From Coprococcus comes ATCC 27758 (GTDB lineage: Bacteria; Bacillota; Clostridia; Lachnospirales; Lachnospiraceae): a DNA stretch of 64,000 nt. Each line of letters begins with the position of its first letter. The stretch's first letter is position 1. Under the pieces are notes generated by a model. It did not search any database. It saw only the letters and a list, made by a program, of their open reading frames with translations, and was not told where the DNA came from. The stretch lies in the NCBI RefSeq assembly GCF_025149785.1, contig NZ_CP102277.1, forward strand, positions 868,001 through 932,000, in the 5' to 3' direction. The position numbers were made by a program, and so were the translations under genes. This document shows, piece by piece, positions 35,752 through 45,038 of this stretch.

Positions 35752-36708
35752 ATGGATTTTACAATGGTCATACCGGTGCTGATCGCGTTTGTTCTCAGTG
35801 TGGCAGCAGGACCGGTGGTAATTCCTGTTTTAAGAAGACTCAAGATGGATCAGACAGAGAGAGAAGACGGGGTGAAGTCGCATCTTAAAAAAGCCGGAAC
35901 GCCGACGATGGGAGGCGTGATGATCTTGTTTGCGATTGCGGTCACTTCGCTGATCTATGTAAGAGAGTATCCGAAGGTGATTCCGGTACTTTTTGTAACG
36001 ATTGGATTCGGACTGGTCGGGTTCCTGGATGATTATCTGAAAGTTGTTCTTCACAGATCAGATGGACTGATGCCGATGCAGAAGATGGCACTCCAGATTG
36101 TGATTACAGCGATTTTTGCATTTTACATCGTGAAAGTGGCAAAGATACCGCTTACCATGCTGATACCGTTTTCAGGTGGGAAATATCTGGACATCGGTTG
36201 GTTTGCCATTCCGGTACTTTTTATTGCAGTGATCGGTACCGTCAATGGTGTGAATTTTACAGATGGACTGGACGGGCTTGCATCCAGTGTAACAGTTCTT
36301 GTGGCAACCTTCTTTACAGTTGTTGCGATCGGAACAAAGAGTGGGATCGAACCGATTACCTGTGCAGTGGTAGGTGCGTTGCTGGGATTCTTATTATTCA
36401 ACGTTTATCCGGCAAGCGTATTTATGGGCGACACCGGATCACTGGCTCTTGGGGGATTTGTTGCTTCGACAGCATACATGCTCCAGATGCCATTATTCAT
36501 TATCATCGTAGGACTGATCTATCTGGTAGAAGTTTTATCAGTTATGATCCAGGTAACATATTTTAAGAAAACAGGCGGAAAGCGTTTCTTTAAAATGGCG
36601 CCGATCCACCATCATTTTGAGCTGTGTGGATGGAGCGAGACACGGGTGGTTGCAGTTTTTTCAATTGTAACTGCAATTCTGTGCCTGGTTGCACTGCTGG
36701 CATTATAG
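35752..36708 (+). CDS. mraY: Phospho-N-acetylmuramoyl-pentapeptide transferase
   Basis: 318 residues from ATG 35752 after AGAGGTG. About ten membrane helices. MraY marks are DGVKSHLKKAGTPTMGGVM (about 39-57), GFLDDYLKV with the catalytic Asp pair, NGVNFTDGLDGLA (about 165-177), and MAPIHHHFELCGWSE near the end. It makes lipid I on the inner face of the membrane from UDP-MurNAc-pentapeptide and undecaprenyl phosphate. It sits directly before murD; murE and murF, which often flank it, are absent. Confidence 0.95.
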   Translation: MDFTMVIPVLIAFVLSVAAGPVVIPVLRRLKMDQTEREDGVKSHLKKAGTPTMGGVMILFAIAVTSLIYVREYPKVIPVLFVTIGFGLVGFLDDYLKVVLHRSDGLMPMQKMALQIVITAIFAFYIVKVAKIPLTMLIPFSGGKYLDIGWFAIPVLFIAVIGTVNGVNFTDGLDGLASSVTVLVATFFTVVAIGTKSGIEPITCAVVGALLGFLLFNVYPASVFMGDTGSLALGGFVASTAYMLQMPLFIIIVGLIYLVEVLSVMIQVTYFKKTGGKRFFKMAPIHHHFELCGWSETRVVAVFSIVTAILCLVALLAL

Positions 36709-36721
36709 GAGGCTTACAAAA

Positions 36722-38083
36722 ATGGATTTACAAGGAAAGAAAGTGTTGGTATTCGGTGCGGGGATCAGTGGGATCGGATCCTGCGGATTGCTGGAAAAAG
36801 AAGGGGCAGAGGTAATTCTGTATGATGGAAATGATAAAAAAGATGCCGAGGCAATGAAAGCACAGCTTGGTGAGGGAAGCAAAGTCCGCGTTGTTCTCGG
36901 AGCTTTTCCGGAAGAGGAGATGGAAAGTCTTGATCTGGTTGTAATGAGTCCGGGGGTGCCGACTGATCTGCCGGTTGTTCTGGCTATGAAAGAAAAAGGA
37001 ATTCCTGTCTGGGGCGAGATTGAGCTTGCCTATGTATGCGGAAAAGGAGATGTGCTTGGAATTACCGGAACCAATGGGAAAACGACAACAACCTCTCTTT
37101 TAGGCGAGATTATGAAAAATGCCTGTGACAGCGTTTTTGTTGTGGGAAATATCGGTACACCATATACGAATGCCGCAGCAGATACCAGAGAAGATTCTGT
37201 GATCGTGGCAGAGCTTTCAAGCTTCCAGCTGGAGAGTATTCATACCTTCCATCCAAAGGTAAGTGCAGTTCTTAATATCACACCGGATCATCTGAACCGC
37301 CATCATACGATGGAAGCATATATTCGTGCAAAGATGAATATTGCGAAGAATCAGACACCAGAAGATATCTGCGTTCTCAATTATGAAGATGAAGAGACAA
37401 GAAAGATGGCAGATGAATTTCAGGCGAGTGTTCTATTTTTCAGCAGTAAGCATAAACTGGAACAGGGCATTTATCTTGATGGAGAAGACATTGTATACAA
37501 ACCGGAAAAGGAGAAAGAAGGAACGGTCATCTGCAAGACCGGCGAATTACAGATCCTTGGCGTCCACAATTATGAGAATGTTATGGCAGCGGTTGCAATG
37601 GCAGCAGCTTACGGTGTAGATCTGGATGTGATCCGTAAGTCTGTACTTGCATTTAAGGGGGTTGAGCATCGTATTGAATATGTGGCAGAGAAGAACGGGG
37701 TTGTCTATTACAATGACTCTAAAGGAACGAATCCGGATGCGGCGATCAAGGGAATCCAGGCAATGAACCGCCCGACGATCCTGATCGGTGGTGGATATGA
37801 TAAACAGTCCGATTTCCATGAATGGATCCAGAGCTTTGATGGAAAAGTCCGCTATCTGGTACTGATCGGTGCTACAAAAGAGCAGATTCAGAAAGAAGCA
37901 GCAGAGTGCGGATTTCATGACTGTATTTTAAAAGATACTTTCGAAGAAGCACTCGATACCTGTGTGGAGCTTGCAAGACCCGGAGATGCAGTTCTGCTGT
38001 CACCGGCATGTGCAAGCTGGGGAATGTTCCCGAACTATGAAGTGCGTGGGGAAGAATTCAAAAAATACGTGAATGCATTATAA
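36722..38083 (+). CDS. murD: UDP-N-acetylmuramoylalanine--D-glutamate ligase
   Basis: 453 residues from ATG 36722, directly after ATAGGAGGC. The N-terminal UDP-binding fold has VLVFGAGISGIGS, the ATP loop is GITGTNGKTTTT (about 113-124), ITPDHLNRH follows, and the C-terminal ligase domain includes YNDSKGTNPDAA and LLSPACASWGMFPNYE. It adds D-glutamate to UDP-MurNAc-L-Ala in the cytoplasm. It lies 13 bases after mraY. Confidence 0.96.
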   Translation: MDLQGKKVLVFGAGISGIGSCGLLEKEGAEVILYDGNDKKDAEAMKAQLGEGSKVRVVLGAFPEEEMESLDLVVMSPGVPTDLPVVLAMKEKGIPVWGEIELAYVCGKGDVLGITGTNGKTTTTSLLGEIMKNACDSVFVVGNIGTPYTNAAADTREDSVIVAELSSFQLESIHTFHPKVSAVLNITPDHLNRHHTMEAYIRAKMNIAKNQTPEDICVLNYEDEETRKMADEFQASVLFFSSKHKLEQGIYLDGEDIVYKPEKEKEGTVICKTGELQILGVHNYENVMAAVAMAAAYGVDLDVIRKSVLAFKGVEHRIEYVAEKNGVVYYNDSKGTNPDAAIKGIQAMNRPTILIGGGYDKQSDFHEWIQSFDGKVRYLVLIGATKEQIQKEAAECGFHDCILKDTFEEALDTCVELARPGDAVLLSPACASWGMFPNYEVRGEEFKKYVNAL

Positions 38084-38132
38084 AAGAAATAAAATAATTT
38101 CATATAATCTGTATCAAAGGGCGTGAAACAAA

Positions 38133-39218
38133 GTGGAGGAAAAAGGGAAAAAGGGGCGTATGGATTACACGCTTCTGTTAATTGTTGTTCTCCTGGTTGT
38201 GATCGGACTGGTGATCTTATACAGTACCAGTGCATATAACGGGCAGGTGAAATTTCATGATTCCTTTTACTATCTGAAAAAGCAGGCGTTTGCGACGGTG
38301 CTTGGAATTGTACTGATGCTGTTCGTGGCAGGGATGGATTACCACATCTGGCAGAGACTGGCAGTATTTGGTTATCTGGCAGCAGTTGCACTTTCGGTTG
38401 CGGTCATGTTGTTTGGCAGAGAAATTAACGGGTCCAAAAGATGGTTAGCTTTGGGCCCGTTTTCTTTTCAGCCATCAGAATTTGCGAAAGTTGCACTGAT
38501 TCTTTTTCTGGCGGATCTTGTGACGAAGAACGTAAAAACAATCGGAAAAATGTGGACACTTTGCAGGATCATGTTCTGGATCCTTCCAATCGTGGGACTT
38601 GTGGGAGCGAGTAATTTAAGCACGGCGATCATTATTCTGGGAATCGGTGTGATCCTGATCTTTGTGGCAAGCCCGAAGTATGCGCAATTTGCCTTGATGG
38701 GAATCGCAGGCGCCTGCTTTATGGGGATTTTTCTTGCCCTTGAAAGCTATCGGCTGGAACGGCTTGCTATCTGGAGAAATCCGGAAAAATATGAAAAGGG
38801 TTATCAGACCCTGCAGGGGCTTTACGCGATTGGATCCGGAGGAGTATTCGGAGTCGGGATCGGAAACAGTGTACAGAAGCTGGGATTTGTACCTGAGGCA
38901 CAGAATGATATGATCTTTTCAATTATTTGTGAAGAGCTTGGACTCGCAGGTGCTGGGATTATCGTTTTTCTGTTTCTGCTTCTGATCTGGCGCTTTTTCC
39001 TGATCGCATCTGGAAGCAGGGATCTTTTTGGTGCGCTGATCGCGACCGGAGCGATGGCACATATGATGATTCAGGTTATTTTAAATATTGCAGTTGTGAC
39101 GAACACAATTCCGAATACGGGGATTACACTTCCTTTTATCAGTTATGGAGGAACATCGGTGATGTTTCTTTTAATTGAAATGGGACTTGTGCTAAGTGTG
39201 TCACAAGTGGTAGACTAA
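38133..39218 (+). CDS. ftsW: SEDS-family protein FtsW/SpoVE of the division cluster
   Basis: 361 residues from GTG 38133, or 352 from ATG 38160, which has AAGGGG close by. About ten membrane helices. Family marks are GLVILYSTSAYNG, NGSKRWLALGPFSFQPSEFAK (in two parts about 105-125), LYAIGSGGVFGVGIGNS, EELGLAGAG, and IPNTGITLPFISYGGTS at the end. It polymerises glycan at the septum with a neighbouring class B PBP. In B. subtilis the gene at this place is spoVE, so a sporulation role is possible. murG, which usually follows, is missing here. Confidence 0.9.
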   Translation: MEEKGKKGRMDYTLLLIVVLLVVIGLVILYSTSAYNGQVKFHDSFYYLKKQAFATVLGIVLMLFVAGMDYHIWQRLAVFGYLAAVALSVAVMLFGREINGSKRWLALGPFSFQPSEFAKVALILFLADLVTKNVKTIGKMWTLCRIMFWILPIVGLVGASNLSTAIIILGIGVILIFVASPKYAQFALMGIAGACFMGIFLALESYRLERLAIWRNPEKYEKGYQTLQGLYAIGSGGVFGVGIGNSVQKLGFVPEAQNDMIFSIICEELGLAGAGIIVFLFLLLIWRFFLIASGSRDLFGALIATGAMAHMMIQVILNIAVVTNTIPNTGITLPFISYGGTSVMFLLIEMGLVLSVSQVVD

Positions 39219-39250
39219 ACAGGAGATATACAAAAGACGGAAGGAGGAAG

Positions 39251-40021
39251 ATGCCTGATGGGATGATACAGAAAGAAAGGAAAAAGAGAATCATAAAGCA
39301 GGCTGCCATGAAAGCCATTCTGGTCATTATTTTGGTTTGCATAGCTATGATTACGTTTCTTTTACTCTTTCAAGTGCGGAAAATTGAAGTATCAGGAAAT
39401 CAGTATCTTAGCAGACAGGAGATTGCAGACTGGGTGCAGGATGATAATTGGTCTTCCAATTCTCTGTATGTGATGATCAGGAACCACCTGATGAATCACG
39501 AGCTGCTTCCGGCAATGGAAGAGGCAAATGTGACGATGAAGAATCCGTGGACTGTGAAGGTGACGACCAAAGAGAAGCGTGTGGCCGGTTATATCGTGTC
39601 AGGTGATGAATGTATTTATTTTGACAAGGATGGTATCGTACTTGCAAAGACAAAGGAGCTGTGGGATGGAATCCCGTGCATTGAAGGGCTGGAAGTAAAG
39701 AAAGTACAGCTTTACAAAGAACTTCCGGTCAGCAAGGCGAACAAAAAAGCATTTGGGAACCTTCTGGATATGACGATGACACTGAAAAAATGTGATCTCG
39801 CGCCGGATAAGATTGTTTGTTCCGGTTCAGATCTGTATCTTTTTTTTGGAAACAAATGTGTCAATGTCGGGCACACGAATCTGGAAGAACGGATCATGCA
39901 GATATCGCCGATCCTTGAGAAGCTGGGAGATCAGGGAGGAACCCTGTATCTGGAAAATTTTAACACAGATAATATTACAATTACCTTCGAAAAAGATGTG
40001 ATTCCGGACCTTGGAACATAA
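39251..40021 (+). CDS. ftsQ: Cell division protein FtsQ/DivIB
   Basis: 256 residues. Short basic N-terminus, one helix (about 21-42, AILVIILVCIAMITFLLLF), then a POTRA domain beginning VRKIEVSGNQYLSRQEIADW (about 43-62) and a beta domain. AAGGAGG lies only three bases before ATG 39251, so the in-frame ATG 39263 could be the real start. It scaffolds FtsL and DivIC at the septum. Position between ftsW and ftsZ supports the call; sequence alone would be moderate evidence. Confidence 0.85.
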   Translation: MPDGMIQKERKKRIIKQAAMKAILVIILVCIAMITFLLLFQVRKIEVSGNQYLSRQEIADWVQDDNWSSNSLYVMIRNHLMNHELLPAMEEANVTMKNPWTVKVTTKEKRVAGYIVSGDECIYFDKDGIVLAKTKELWDGIPCIEGLEVKKVQLYKELPVSKANKKAFGNLLDMTMTLKKCDLAPDKIVCSGSDLYLFFGNKCVNVGHTNLEERIMQISPILEKLGDQGGTLYLENFNTDNITITFEKDVIPDLGT

Positions 40022-40066
40022 TCTGTGTCAAGTGAATAAAAAAATAGGAAAATATACAAAATTCTA

Positions 40067-40095
40067 TTGATATTTTTCGGAAAAAAATATATTAT
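40067..40095 (+). promoter_or_regulatory. Likely promoter of ftsZ
   Basis: TTGATA at 40067-40072 and TATTAT at 40090-40095 with 17-base spacing, about 75 bases before the start codon. A further AT-rich stretch with TTGACA and overlapping TATAAT sequences at 40121-40146 has spacings too short for a standard promoter. Confidence 0.55.
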
Positions 40096-40170
40096 AGTCT
40101 TATGTATAACTAAGCGCATATTGACATTTAGGGTGTATAATATAATAAGGTGACGAAGGAGGAGAAACTC

Positions 40171-41379
40171 TTGTTAGAAATTAAAACAAATGAATCAGAA
40201 GCAGCAGCTAAAATAATTGTAGTCGGTGTAGGTGGCGGCGGAAACAATGCAGTCAACCGCATGATCGATGAACAGATTGCAGGTGTTGAATTTATCGCAA
40301 TCAATACAGATAAACAGGCTCTTCAGTTATGTAAAGCTCCGACTCTTATGCAGATCGGAGACAAGCTTACAAAGGGTCTTGGTGCAGGGGCTAAACCGGA
40401 GATCGGTGAAAAAGCAGCTGAGGAAAGTGCCGAAGAGATCCAGTCAGCACTCAAGGGGGCTGATATGGTATTTGTTACCTGTGGTATGGGTGGCGGAACA
40501 GGAACAGGAGCAACTCCTGTTGTTGCGCGTATTGCCAAAGAGCAGGGAGCACTTACTGTTGGCGTTGTAACCAAGCCTTTCAAATTCGAATCCAAGACAA
40601 GAATGAACAACGCTCTTGCCGGAATCGAAAAATTAAAAGAAAATGTAGATACACTTATCGTTATCCCGAATGATAAGCTTCTTGAAATTGTAGACAGAAG
40701 AACAACTATGCCGGAAGCACTTAAGAAAGCTGATGAAGTTCTTCAGCAGGGTATCCAGGGTATCACAGACCTGATCAATGTACCTTCACTGATCAACCTT
40801 GACTTTGCCGATGTACAGACAGTTATGACAGATAAAGGAATTGCTCATATCGGTATCGGACAGGGCAAAGGTGATGACAAGGCTCTTGAAGCAGTTAAGC
40901 AGGCAGTTGCCAGCCCTCTGCTTGAGACAACCATCGCAGGTGCATCTCACGTTATCATCAACATTTCAGGTGACATCACACTTATGGATGCGAGTGATGC
41001 AGCAGAATATGTACAGGATCTTGCAGGTGAAGATGCAAACATCATCTTCGGTGCAATGTATGATGATTCCAAGTCAGATGAAGCAACTATCACAGTTATC
41101 GCAACAGGTCTTCACAATGTAGGTGGAACACAGAGCAAGCTTCAGTCAAGACTGGAACATAAAGCAGCTATGATGAACGGTGGATCTGGAATGGGAGCAA
41201 GCAATATTTCACGTCCACAGTTTAATCCGGGAGAATACAGCAATGTAGAAAGACCGGTATACGGAGGCAGACCGGTACAGCAGCAGACTACACAGGTACC
41301 GCCGCTTCAGAGTGCAAGAACTCCACAGAGCAAGGTGAAAGAGCAGTCTATCAAGATTCCGGATTTCTTCAAGAAATAA
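40171..41379 (+). CDS. ftsZ: Cell division GTPase FtsZ
   Basis: 402 residues starting at TTG 40171. The start is set by AAGGAGG eight bases upstream; a GTG at 40150 opens the frame but overlaps that site. The resulting N-terminus [14 protein letters not shown] fits the clostridial family. The nucleotide loop is [13 protein letters not shown] (about 17-29), the tubulin signature [12 protein letters not shown] is at about 105, and the T7 region is present. After a flexible linker comes the C-terminal tail IKIPDFFKK that binds membrane anchors. It polymerises into the Z ring. There is no ftsA in the cluster, so another anchor such as SepF elsewhere is implied. Confidence 0.97.
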   Translation: MLEIKTNESEAAAKIIVVGVGGGGNNAVNRMIDEQIAGVEFIAINTDKQALQLCKAPTLMQIGDKLTKGLGAGAKPEIGEKAAEESAEEIQSALKGADMVFVTCGMGGGTGTGATPVVARIAKEQGALTVGVVTKPFKFESKTRMNNALAGIEKLKENVDTLIVIPNDKLLEIVDRRTTMPEALKKADEVLQQGIQGITDLINVPSLINLDFADVQTVMTDKGIAHIGIGQGKGDDKALEAVKQAVASPLLETTIAGASHVIINISGDITLMDASDAAEYVQDLAGEDANIIFGAMYDDSKSDEATITVIATGLHNVGGTQSKLQSRLEHKAAMMNGGSGMGASNISRPQFNPGEYSNVERPVYGGRPVQQQTTQVPPLQSARTPQSKVKEQSIKIPDFFKK

Positions 41380-41388
41380 GAATGAAAT

Positions 41389-41428
41389 AACAGGGAAGCA
41401 GTAAGAAATTACTGTTTCCCTGTTTTTT
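41389..41428. terminator. Bidirectional terminator between ftsZ and sigE
   Basis: AACAGGGAAGCAGTAA pairs with TTACTGTTTCCCTGTT (one wobble) around GAAA, with a T run. It stands between convergent genes. Confidence 0.88.
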
Positions 41429-41433
41429 ATAGT

Positions 41434-42177
41434 TTACTGTTCATAGCGTACCATTTCGCGTCGCAGTCTCTGCATAATTTTCTTTTCAAGTCTTGATATG
41501 TAAGACTGGGAGATCCCAAGAAGATCGGCCACTTCTTTCTGCGTTTTTTCTTCCCCGTCGGGGGTTCCAAGTCCGAATCGCATCTGCACGATTACCCGTT
41601 CCCTGTTTGAAAGCCGTCCGATGGCTTTCCCAAGAAGTTTGTGTTCTGCTTCGGTTTCCATATCACGATAAATGGTATCTTCTTCAGTTCCAAGAATATC
41701 GGAGAGAAGAAGCTCATTTCCATCCCAGTCAACATTGAGCGGTTCATCGATGGAGACCTCCAGTTTGGTCTTGTTATTCCGGCGCAGATACATGAGGATC
41801 TCATTTTCAATACAACGGGAGGCATAGGTGGCAAGTTTGATATTTTTCTCTGGATTGAAGGTATTGATTGCTTTGATCAGTCCAATCGTGCCGATGGAGA
41901 TCAGGTCTTCTACGCCCACACCGGTATTGTCAAATTTTTTCGCTATATATACAACCAGACGCAGGTTATGTTCAATAAGAAGCTTTTTTCCTTCTTCATC
42001 CTGCCCGCCTCCGAGAAGGGAAATGGCATGACCTTCTTCTTCACTGCTAAGTGGGAGCGGCAGGATATCTGTCCCTCCTATGTAATGGATTTCCTGCTTT
42101 TCCGGGAAGAAAACACTGCGGAAAGAGGGAATCATTTTCAATTTAAAACAATCTGAAACAGCAACTTTTATCATCAT
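41434..42177 (-). CDS. sigE: RNA polymerase sporulation sigma factor SigE (pro-form)
   Basis: 247 residues from ATG 42177, directly after TAGGAGGAT; the 19 codons of open frame before it overlap spoIIGA. The N-terminal pro-region (about 1-30) is basic and hydrophobic, as in pro-sigma-E. Region 2 has [16 protein letters not shown] and [14 protein letters not shown], and region 4 has [12 protein letters not shown] and [15 protein letters not shown]. It directs mother-cell genes early in sporulation after cleavage by SpoIIGA. It lies 10 bases downstream of spoIIGA, the conserved pairing. Confidence 0.95.
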   Translation of the reverse strand: MMIKVAVSDCFKLKMIPSFRSVFFPEKQEIHYIGGTDILPLPLSSEEEGHAISLLGGGQDEEGKKLLIEHNLRLVVYIAKKFDNTGVGVEDLISIGTIGLIKAINTFNPEKNIKLATYASRCIENEILMYLRRNNKTKLEVSIDEPLNVDWDGNELLLSDILGTEEDTIYRDMETEAEHKLLGKAIGRLSNRERVIVQMRFGLGTPDGEEKTQKEVADLLGISQSYISRLEKKIMQRLRREMVRYEQ

Positions 42178-42187
42178 TATAATCCTC

Positions 42188-42979
42188 CTAACAATCTTCA
42201 GGATGCAATAGCATTTCATATTTTCCGTTTCCAAAATTCTTCTGTTCGGAAATACCGATCAGTGGAGATTGGATCAAAAATTCAGATTCTCCTGTTATTC
42301 TCATTTTCTTGACAGAAAAAACAGGAAGAATACTGGTCGTCTTCTGTATAGTCCGGTACGGGATGTACCGGAGTCTTCCAGGTGAGATTTGGGAAGAAAT
42401 CTTCTGACAGGCGTCTTTGCTGATAATATGAACCGGCTTTCCGGTCAGTGGATCAGAAAGATGATTACCACTGTCCAGAAAGGCTTTCAGATGAAAATCT
42501 TTTCCATTTACAGTTAAAATCACATCAAAACTATGATCTTGTGATTTCCATAGTTTCTTTAGAAACAAAAGTCCATGATATAAAAGAAAAAAACCACAGA
42601 TGCCAAGGGTGAAAAGAAAAGATATGATCCGGAAAAATTTTCCAAAATAAAGACGGAGCCAACTCATGATACCTCCAAGAAGAAAGCTTGCAAGATAGAG
42701 CAGAATCCATGCTTTGAAAAAAACGGGAAATGTCCGGATTTTCAATCCGATCACTGTCATACAGGAATTTACCAGGAAAAACAGCAGGATATAGCGGGTC
42801 CATACCGGGCATGGAAAAAATAAAATGGCACAGGTCAGTAGTGAACCGGTAAAGGAACCGGCAAGAAGACTTCCATAAGTGGCAGAACATGGAAATACTT
42901 TTTTTACTGCCAGAAGAATCAGAAAATCCATCATCATATTTTCCAGAAACAATACATCCAGATATACTTCATACTGCAT
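42188..42979 (-). CDS. spoIIGA: Sporulation sigma-E factor processing peptidase SpoIIGA
   Basis: 263 residues. About five membrane helices in the first half (about 5-145, starting [20 protein letters not shown]), then a cytoplasmic aspartic-protease-like domain with the catalytic motif [17 protein letters not shown] (about 165-181). It removes the pro-sequence of SigE in the mother cell after a forespore signal. Divergence is normal for this family, but the DSGN motif and the sigE neighbour make the call firm. Confidence 0.92.
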   Translation of the reverse strand: MQYEVYLDVLFLENMMMDFLILLAVKKVFPCSATYGSLLAGSFTGSLLTCAILFFPCPVWTRYILLFFLVNSCMTVIGLKIRTFPVFFKAWILLYLASFLLGGIMSWLRLYFGKFFRIISFLFTLGICGFFLLYHGLLFLKKLWKSQDHSFDVILTVNGKDFHLKAFLDSGNHLSDPLTGKPVHIISKDACQKISSQISPGRLRYIPYRTIQKTTSILPVFSVKKMRITGESEFLIQSPLIGISEQKNFGNGKYEMLLHPEDC

Positions 42980-43036
42980 AGTCTTATCCTTCTTTCTCTT
43001 TAGCTGCTAAATAGATTTGGTACTTAAGCATGCTTT

Positions 43037-43068
43037 ATTATAGAAAAGATGTGTTTCGGATTTTGTCA
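43037..43068 (-). promoter_or_regulatory. Candidate spoIIG promoter with wide spacing
   Basis: On the minus strand CTGACA (complement of about 43064-43069) and TATAAT (complement of 43037-43042) are separated by about 21 bases. This abnormal spacing is known for the B. subtilis spoIIG promoter, which needs phosphorylated Spo0A. Confidence 0.5.
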
Positions 43069-43095
43069 GAAGATGGAAAAAACAGAATAATTTTA

Positions 43096-43102
43096 TTCGA
43101 CA
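43096..43102 (-). promoter_or_regulatory. Spo0A box upstream of spoIIGA
   Basis: TTCGACA on the plus strand is a perfect TGTCGAA 0A box on the minus strand, about 55-60 bases upstream of the candidate -10 element. Confidence 0.55.
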
Positions 43103-43131
43103 TGCTGAAATGCTGGATTTTTTTAAAGAAT

Positions 43132-43138
43132 TGTCGAA
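43132..43138 (+). promoter_or_regulatory. Second Spo0A box (inverted)
   Basis: Perfect TGTCGAA on the plus strand, 29 bases beyond the first box and in the opposite orientation. It lies 13 bases before the terminator stem of the metallo-beta-lactamase gene. Confidence 0.45.
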
Positions 43139-43150
43139 AAAGACAGGAAA

Positions 43151-43180
43151 AGACCGGCGTTCCATGTCGGAAGCCGGTCT
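43151..43180 (-). terminator. Terminator after the beta-CASP gene
   Basis: On the minus strand AGACCGGC and GCCGGTCT form a perfect stem with a 14-base loop, followed by TTTCCTGTCTTTTT. Confidence 0.7.
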
Positions 43181-43201
43181 CTGGAAAGATAAGATCGGTA
43201 T

Positions 43202-44821
43202 TTATCTGTCGTCACGATCCCATTTGTCAGCAAGATTCTGGATCTGTGACTCGAATTTTGCAAGATCTTTGTTTGCAAGACCTTCATTTTTAAGCACAAC
43301 ATCCATGAGGTGTTTGGCTGCCGCAACCACGCGGTTGAATGCAGTAAGAGCACGTGCTTTGGCCGGCTTTTCAACTGCTTTTTTCGGAAGCCTGATACCT
43401 TCAGAAAGGATGGTATCGGTTGCGAGATCAACACAGCCTCCGGAGTATGGTGCAAATGCCGGAATGCCGAAACGGTCTGTGATGGTAGCAGCGAAAGAAT
43501 CTGTAACCGTATCCTCTCCATGTACAACAAAGATGTGGGATGGTTTTTCTTTGAATCCATCAATCCAGTTCAGAAGACCATTCATATCGGCATGTCCGCT
43601 GATCCCTGCAAGGACTTCAATACGGGCATTAACCTCTACATTTTCACCAAAGAGCCGGACTGATTCCGGTTTGCTTTCGACAAGCTTGCGGCCAAGAGTG
43701 CCAACTGCCTGATAGCCTACGAAGAGGATCGTGCATTCTTTTCTCCAGAGGTTGTGTTTCAGATGATGGCGGATACGGCCGGCTTCACACATTCCGGAAG
43801 CAGAGATGATTACTTTTGGTTTGTCATTGAAGTTGATCATTTTAGATTCTTCACTGGTGATCGTGGTTTTCAGTCCCTGGAAAAGAAGAGGGTTGATTCC
43901 TTTACTTATCAGAGCCATTGCATCCTCATCAAAGCAGGACTGTACATTTTTCTGGAAAACGTTGGTTGCTTCGATCGCCAGAGGACTGTCTACATAAACC
44001 TCAAAATTCTGATATTCCGGCAAAAGATTATTTTCTTTGATCTCACGGATAAAGTATAAAAGCTCCTGGGTTCTTCCTACTGCGAAAGATGGAATGACTA
44101 CATTTCCACCTTTGGCAAAGGTTTCGCGCAGGACTCTGGTAAGATCCTTAATATAATCCGGTTTTACAGTAGAATGGACCCGGTTTCCGTAGGTGGATTC
44201 GATGACAAGATAATCGGCTGCATCCACATGCTGCGGATCTTTGATGATCGGCTGGTCAATATTTCCGACATCTCCGGAAAATACGATTTTTTTGCTTACA
44301 CCGTCTTCTGTGATCCAGACTTCAATGCAGGAAGAACCAAGCAGATGACCGACATCTGTGAAGCGGAGTTCGATTCCTTTACAGAGCTGGATCGTCTGGT
44401 TATAATCGATCGGCGCAAGAAGTGCAACTGCATTCATGGCGTCCTGTACAGTATAAAGTGGTTCGTAAAGCGGAGCACCGGAACGAAGTGCCTTCCGGTT
44501 CCGCCATTCTGCTTCGGATTCCTGGATATGTGCACTGTCACGGAGCATAATGCTGCACAGATCAGAGGTGGCGAATGTACAGATGATTTCTCCTTTAAAA
44601 CCATTTTTTACAAGCAGAGGAATCTTGCCGGAATGGTCAATGTGTGCATGCGTTAAGAGGATATAGTCGATCATGGAAGGATTGATCGGGATTTCCTGAT
44701 TCTCATATAGATCAGGTCCCTGTTCCAGTCCACAGTCTATTAGAATATGTTTTCCACATGCTTCAAGATAATGGCAGCTTCCAGTTACTTCATGGGCGGC
44801 ACCGATAAAAGTAAGTTTCAT
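43202..44821 (-). CDS. Metallo-beta-lactamase/beta-CASP nuclease (CPSF-like)
   Basis: 539 residues. Start KLTFIGAAHEVTGSCH, metal motif HAHIDHSG (about 58-65), GHLLGSS (His about 157), SGDVGNIDQPI, then the beta-CASP insert with VIPSFAVGRTQELL and ISASGMCEAGRIRHHL, and the RNA-specific end including AGISGHADMNGLL and FVVHGEDT. Such proteins are RNases or exonucleases related to archaeal CPSF and bacterial RNase J; activity is inferred. The Lys-rich C-terminal tail (about 475-539) is probably disordered. It lies between sigE and sigG, where B. subtilis has none. Confidence 0.85.
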   Translation of the reverse strand: MKLTFIGAAHEVTGSCHYLEACGKHILIDCGLEQGPDLYENQEIPINPSMIDYILLTHAHIDHSGKIPLLVKNGFKGEIICTFATSDLCSIMLRDSAHIQESEAEWRNRKALRSGAPLYEPLYTVQDAMNAVALLAPIDYNQTIQLCKGIELRFTDVGHLLGSSCIEVWITEDGVSKKIVFSGDVGNIDQPIIKDPQHVDAADYLVIESTYGNRVHSTVKPDYIKDLTRVLRETFAKGGNVVIPSFAVGRTQELLYFIREIKENNLLPEYQNFEVYVDSPLAIEATNVFQKNVQSCFDEDAMALISKGINPLLFQGLKTTITSEESKMINFNDKPKVIISASGMCEAGRIRHHLKHNLWRKECTILFVGYQAVGTLGRKLVESKPESVRLFGENVEVNARIEVLAGISGHADMNGLLNWIDGFKEKPSHIFVVHGEDTVTDSFAATITDRFGIPAFAPYSGGCVDLATDTILSEGIRLPKKAVEKPAKARALTAFNRVVAAAKHLMDVVLKNEGLANKDLAKFESQIQNLADKWDRDDR

Positions 44822-44911
44822 ATACTCAACCCCTTTGCGTAAAAATTATTTTAGTATATTATACTATAATTTAAAGAAAAATGATAGAAAATCAGACAAT
44901 ATTACTAAGAT

Positions 44912-44942
44912 GTATATTCTTTCAGAAGAGTATGGGAAAAGT
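44912..44942 (+). promoter_or_regulatory. Possible forespore (sigma-F type) promoter of sigG
   Basis: GTATA at 44912-44916 and GGGAAAAGT at 44934-44942, which fits the GGnnAnAnT -10 of sigma-F. The spacing of 17 is one or two longer than usual, and the leader is about 90 bases. Confidence 0.3.
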
Positions 44943-45038
44943 CAAGGAGCGATATTTTTAATATTTTAGTGGGAATCGAATAAATAAAAACAGTTTTGAG
45001 AAAAATTTATACCAGTAAAGATTTGGAGGTTTATTGAG

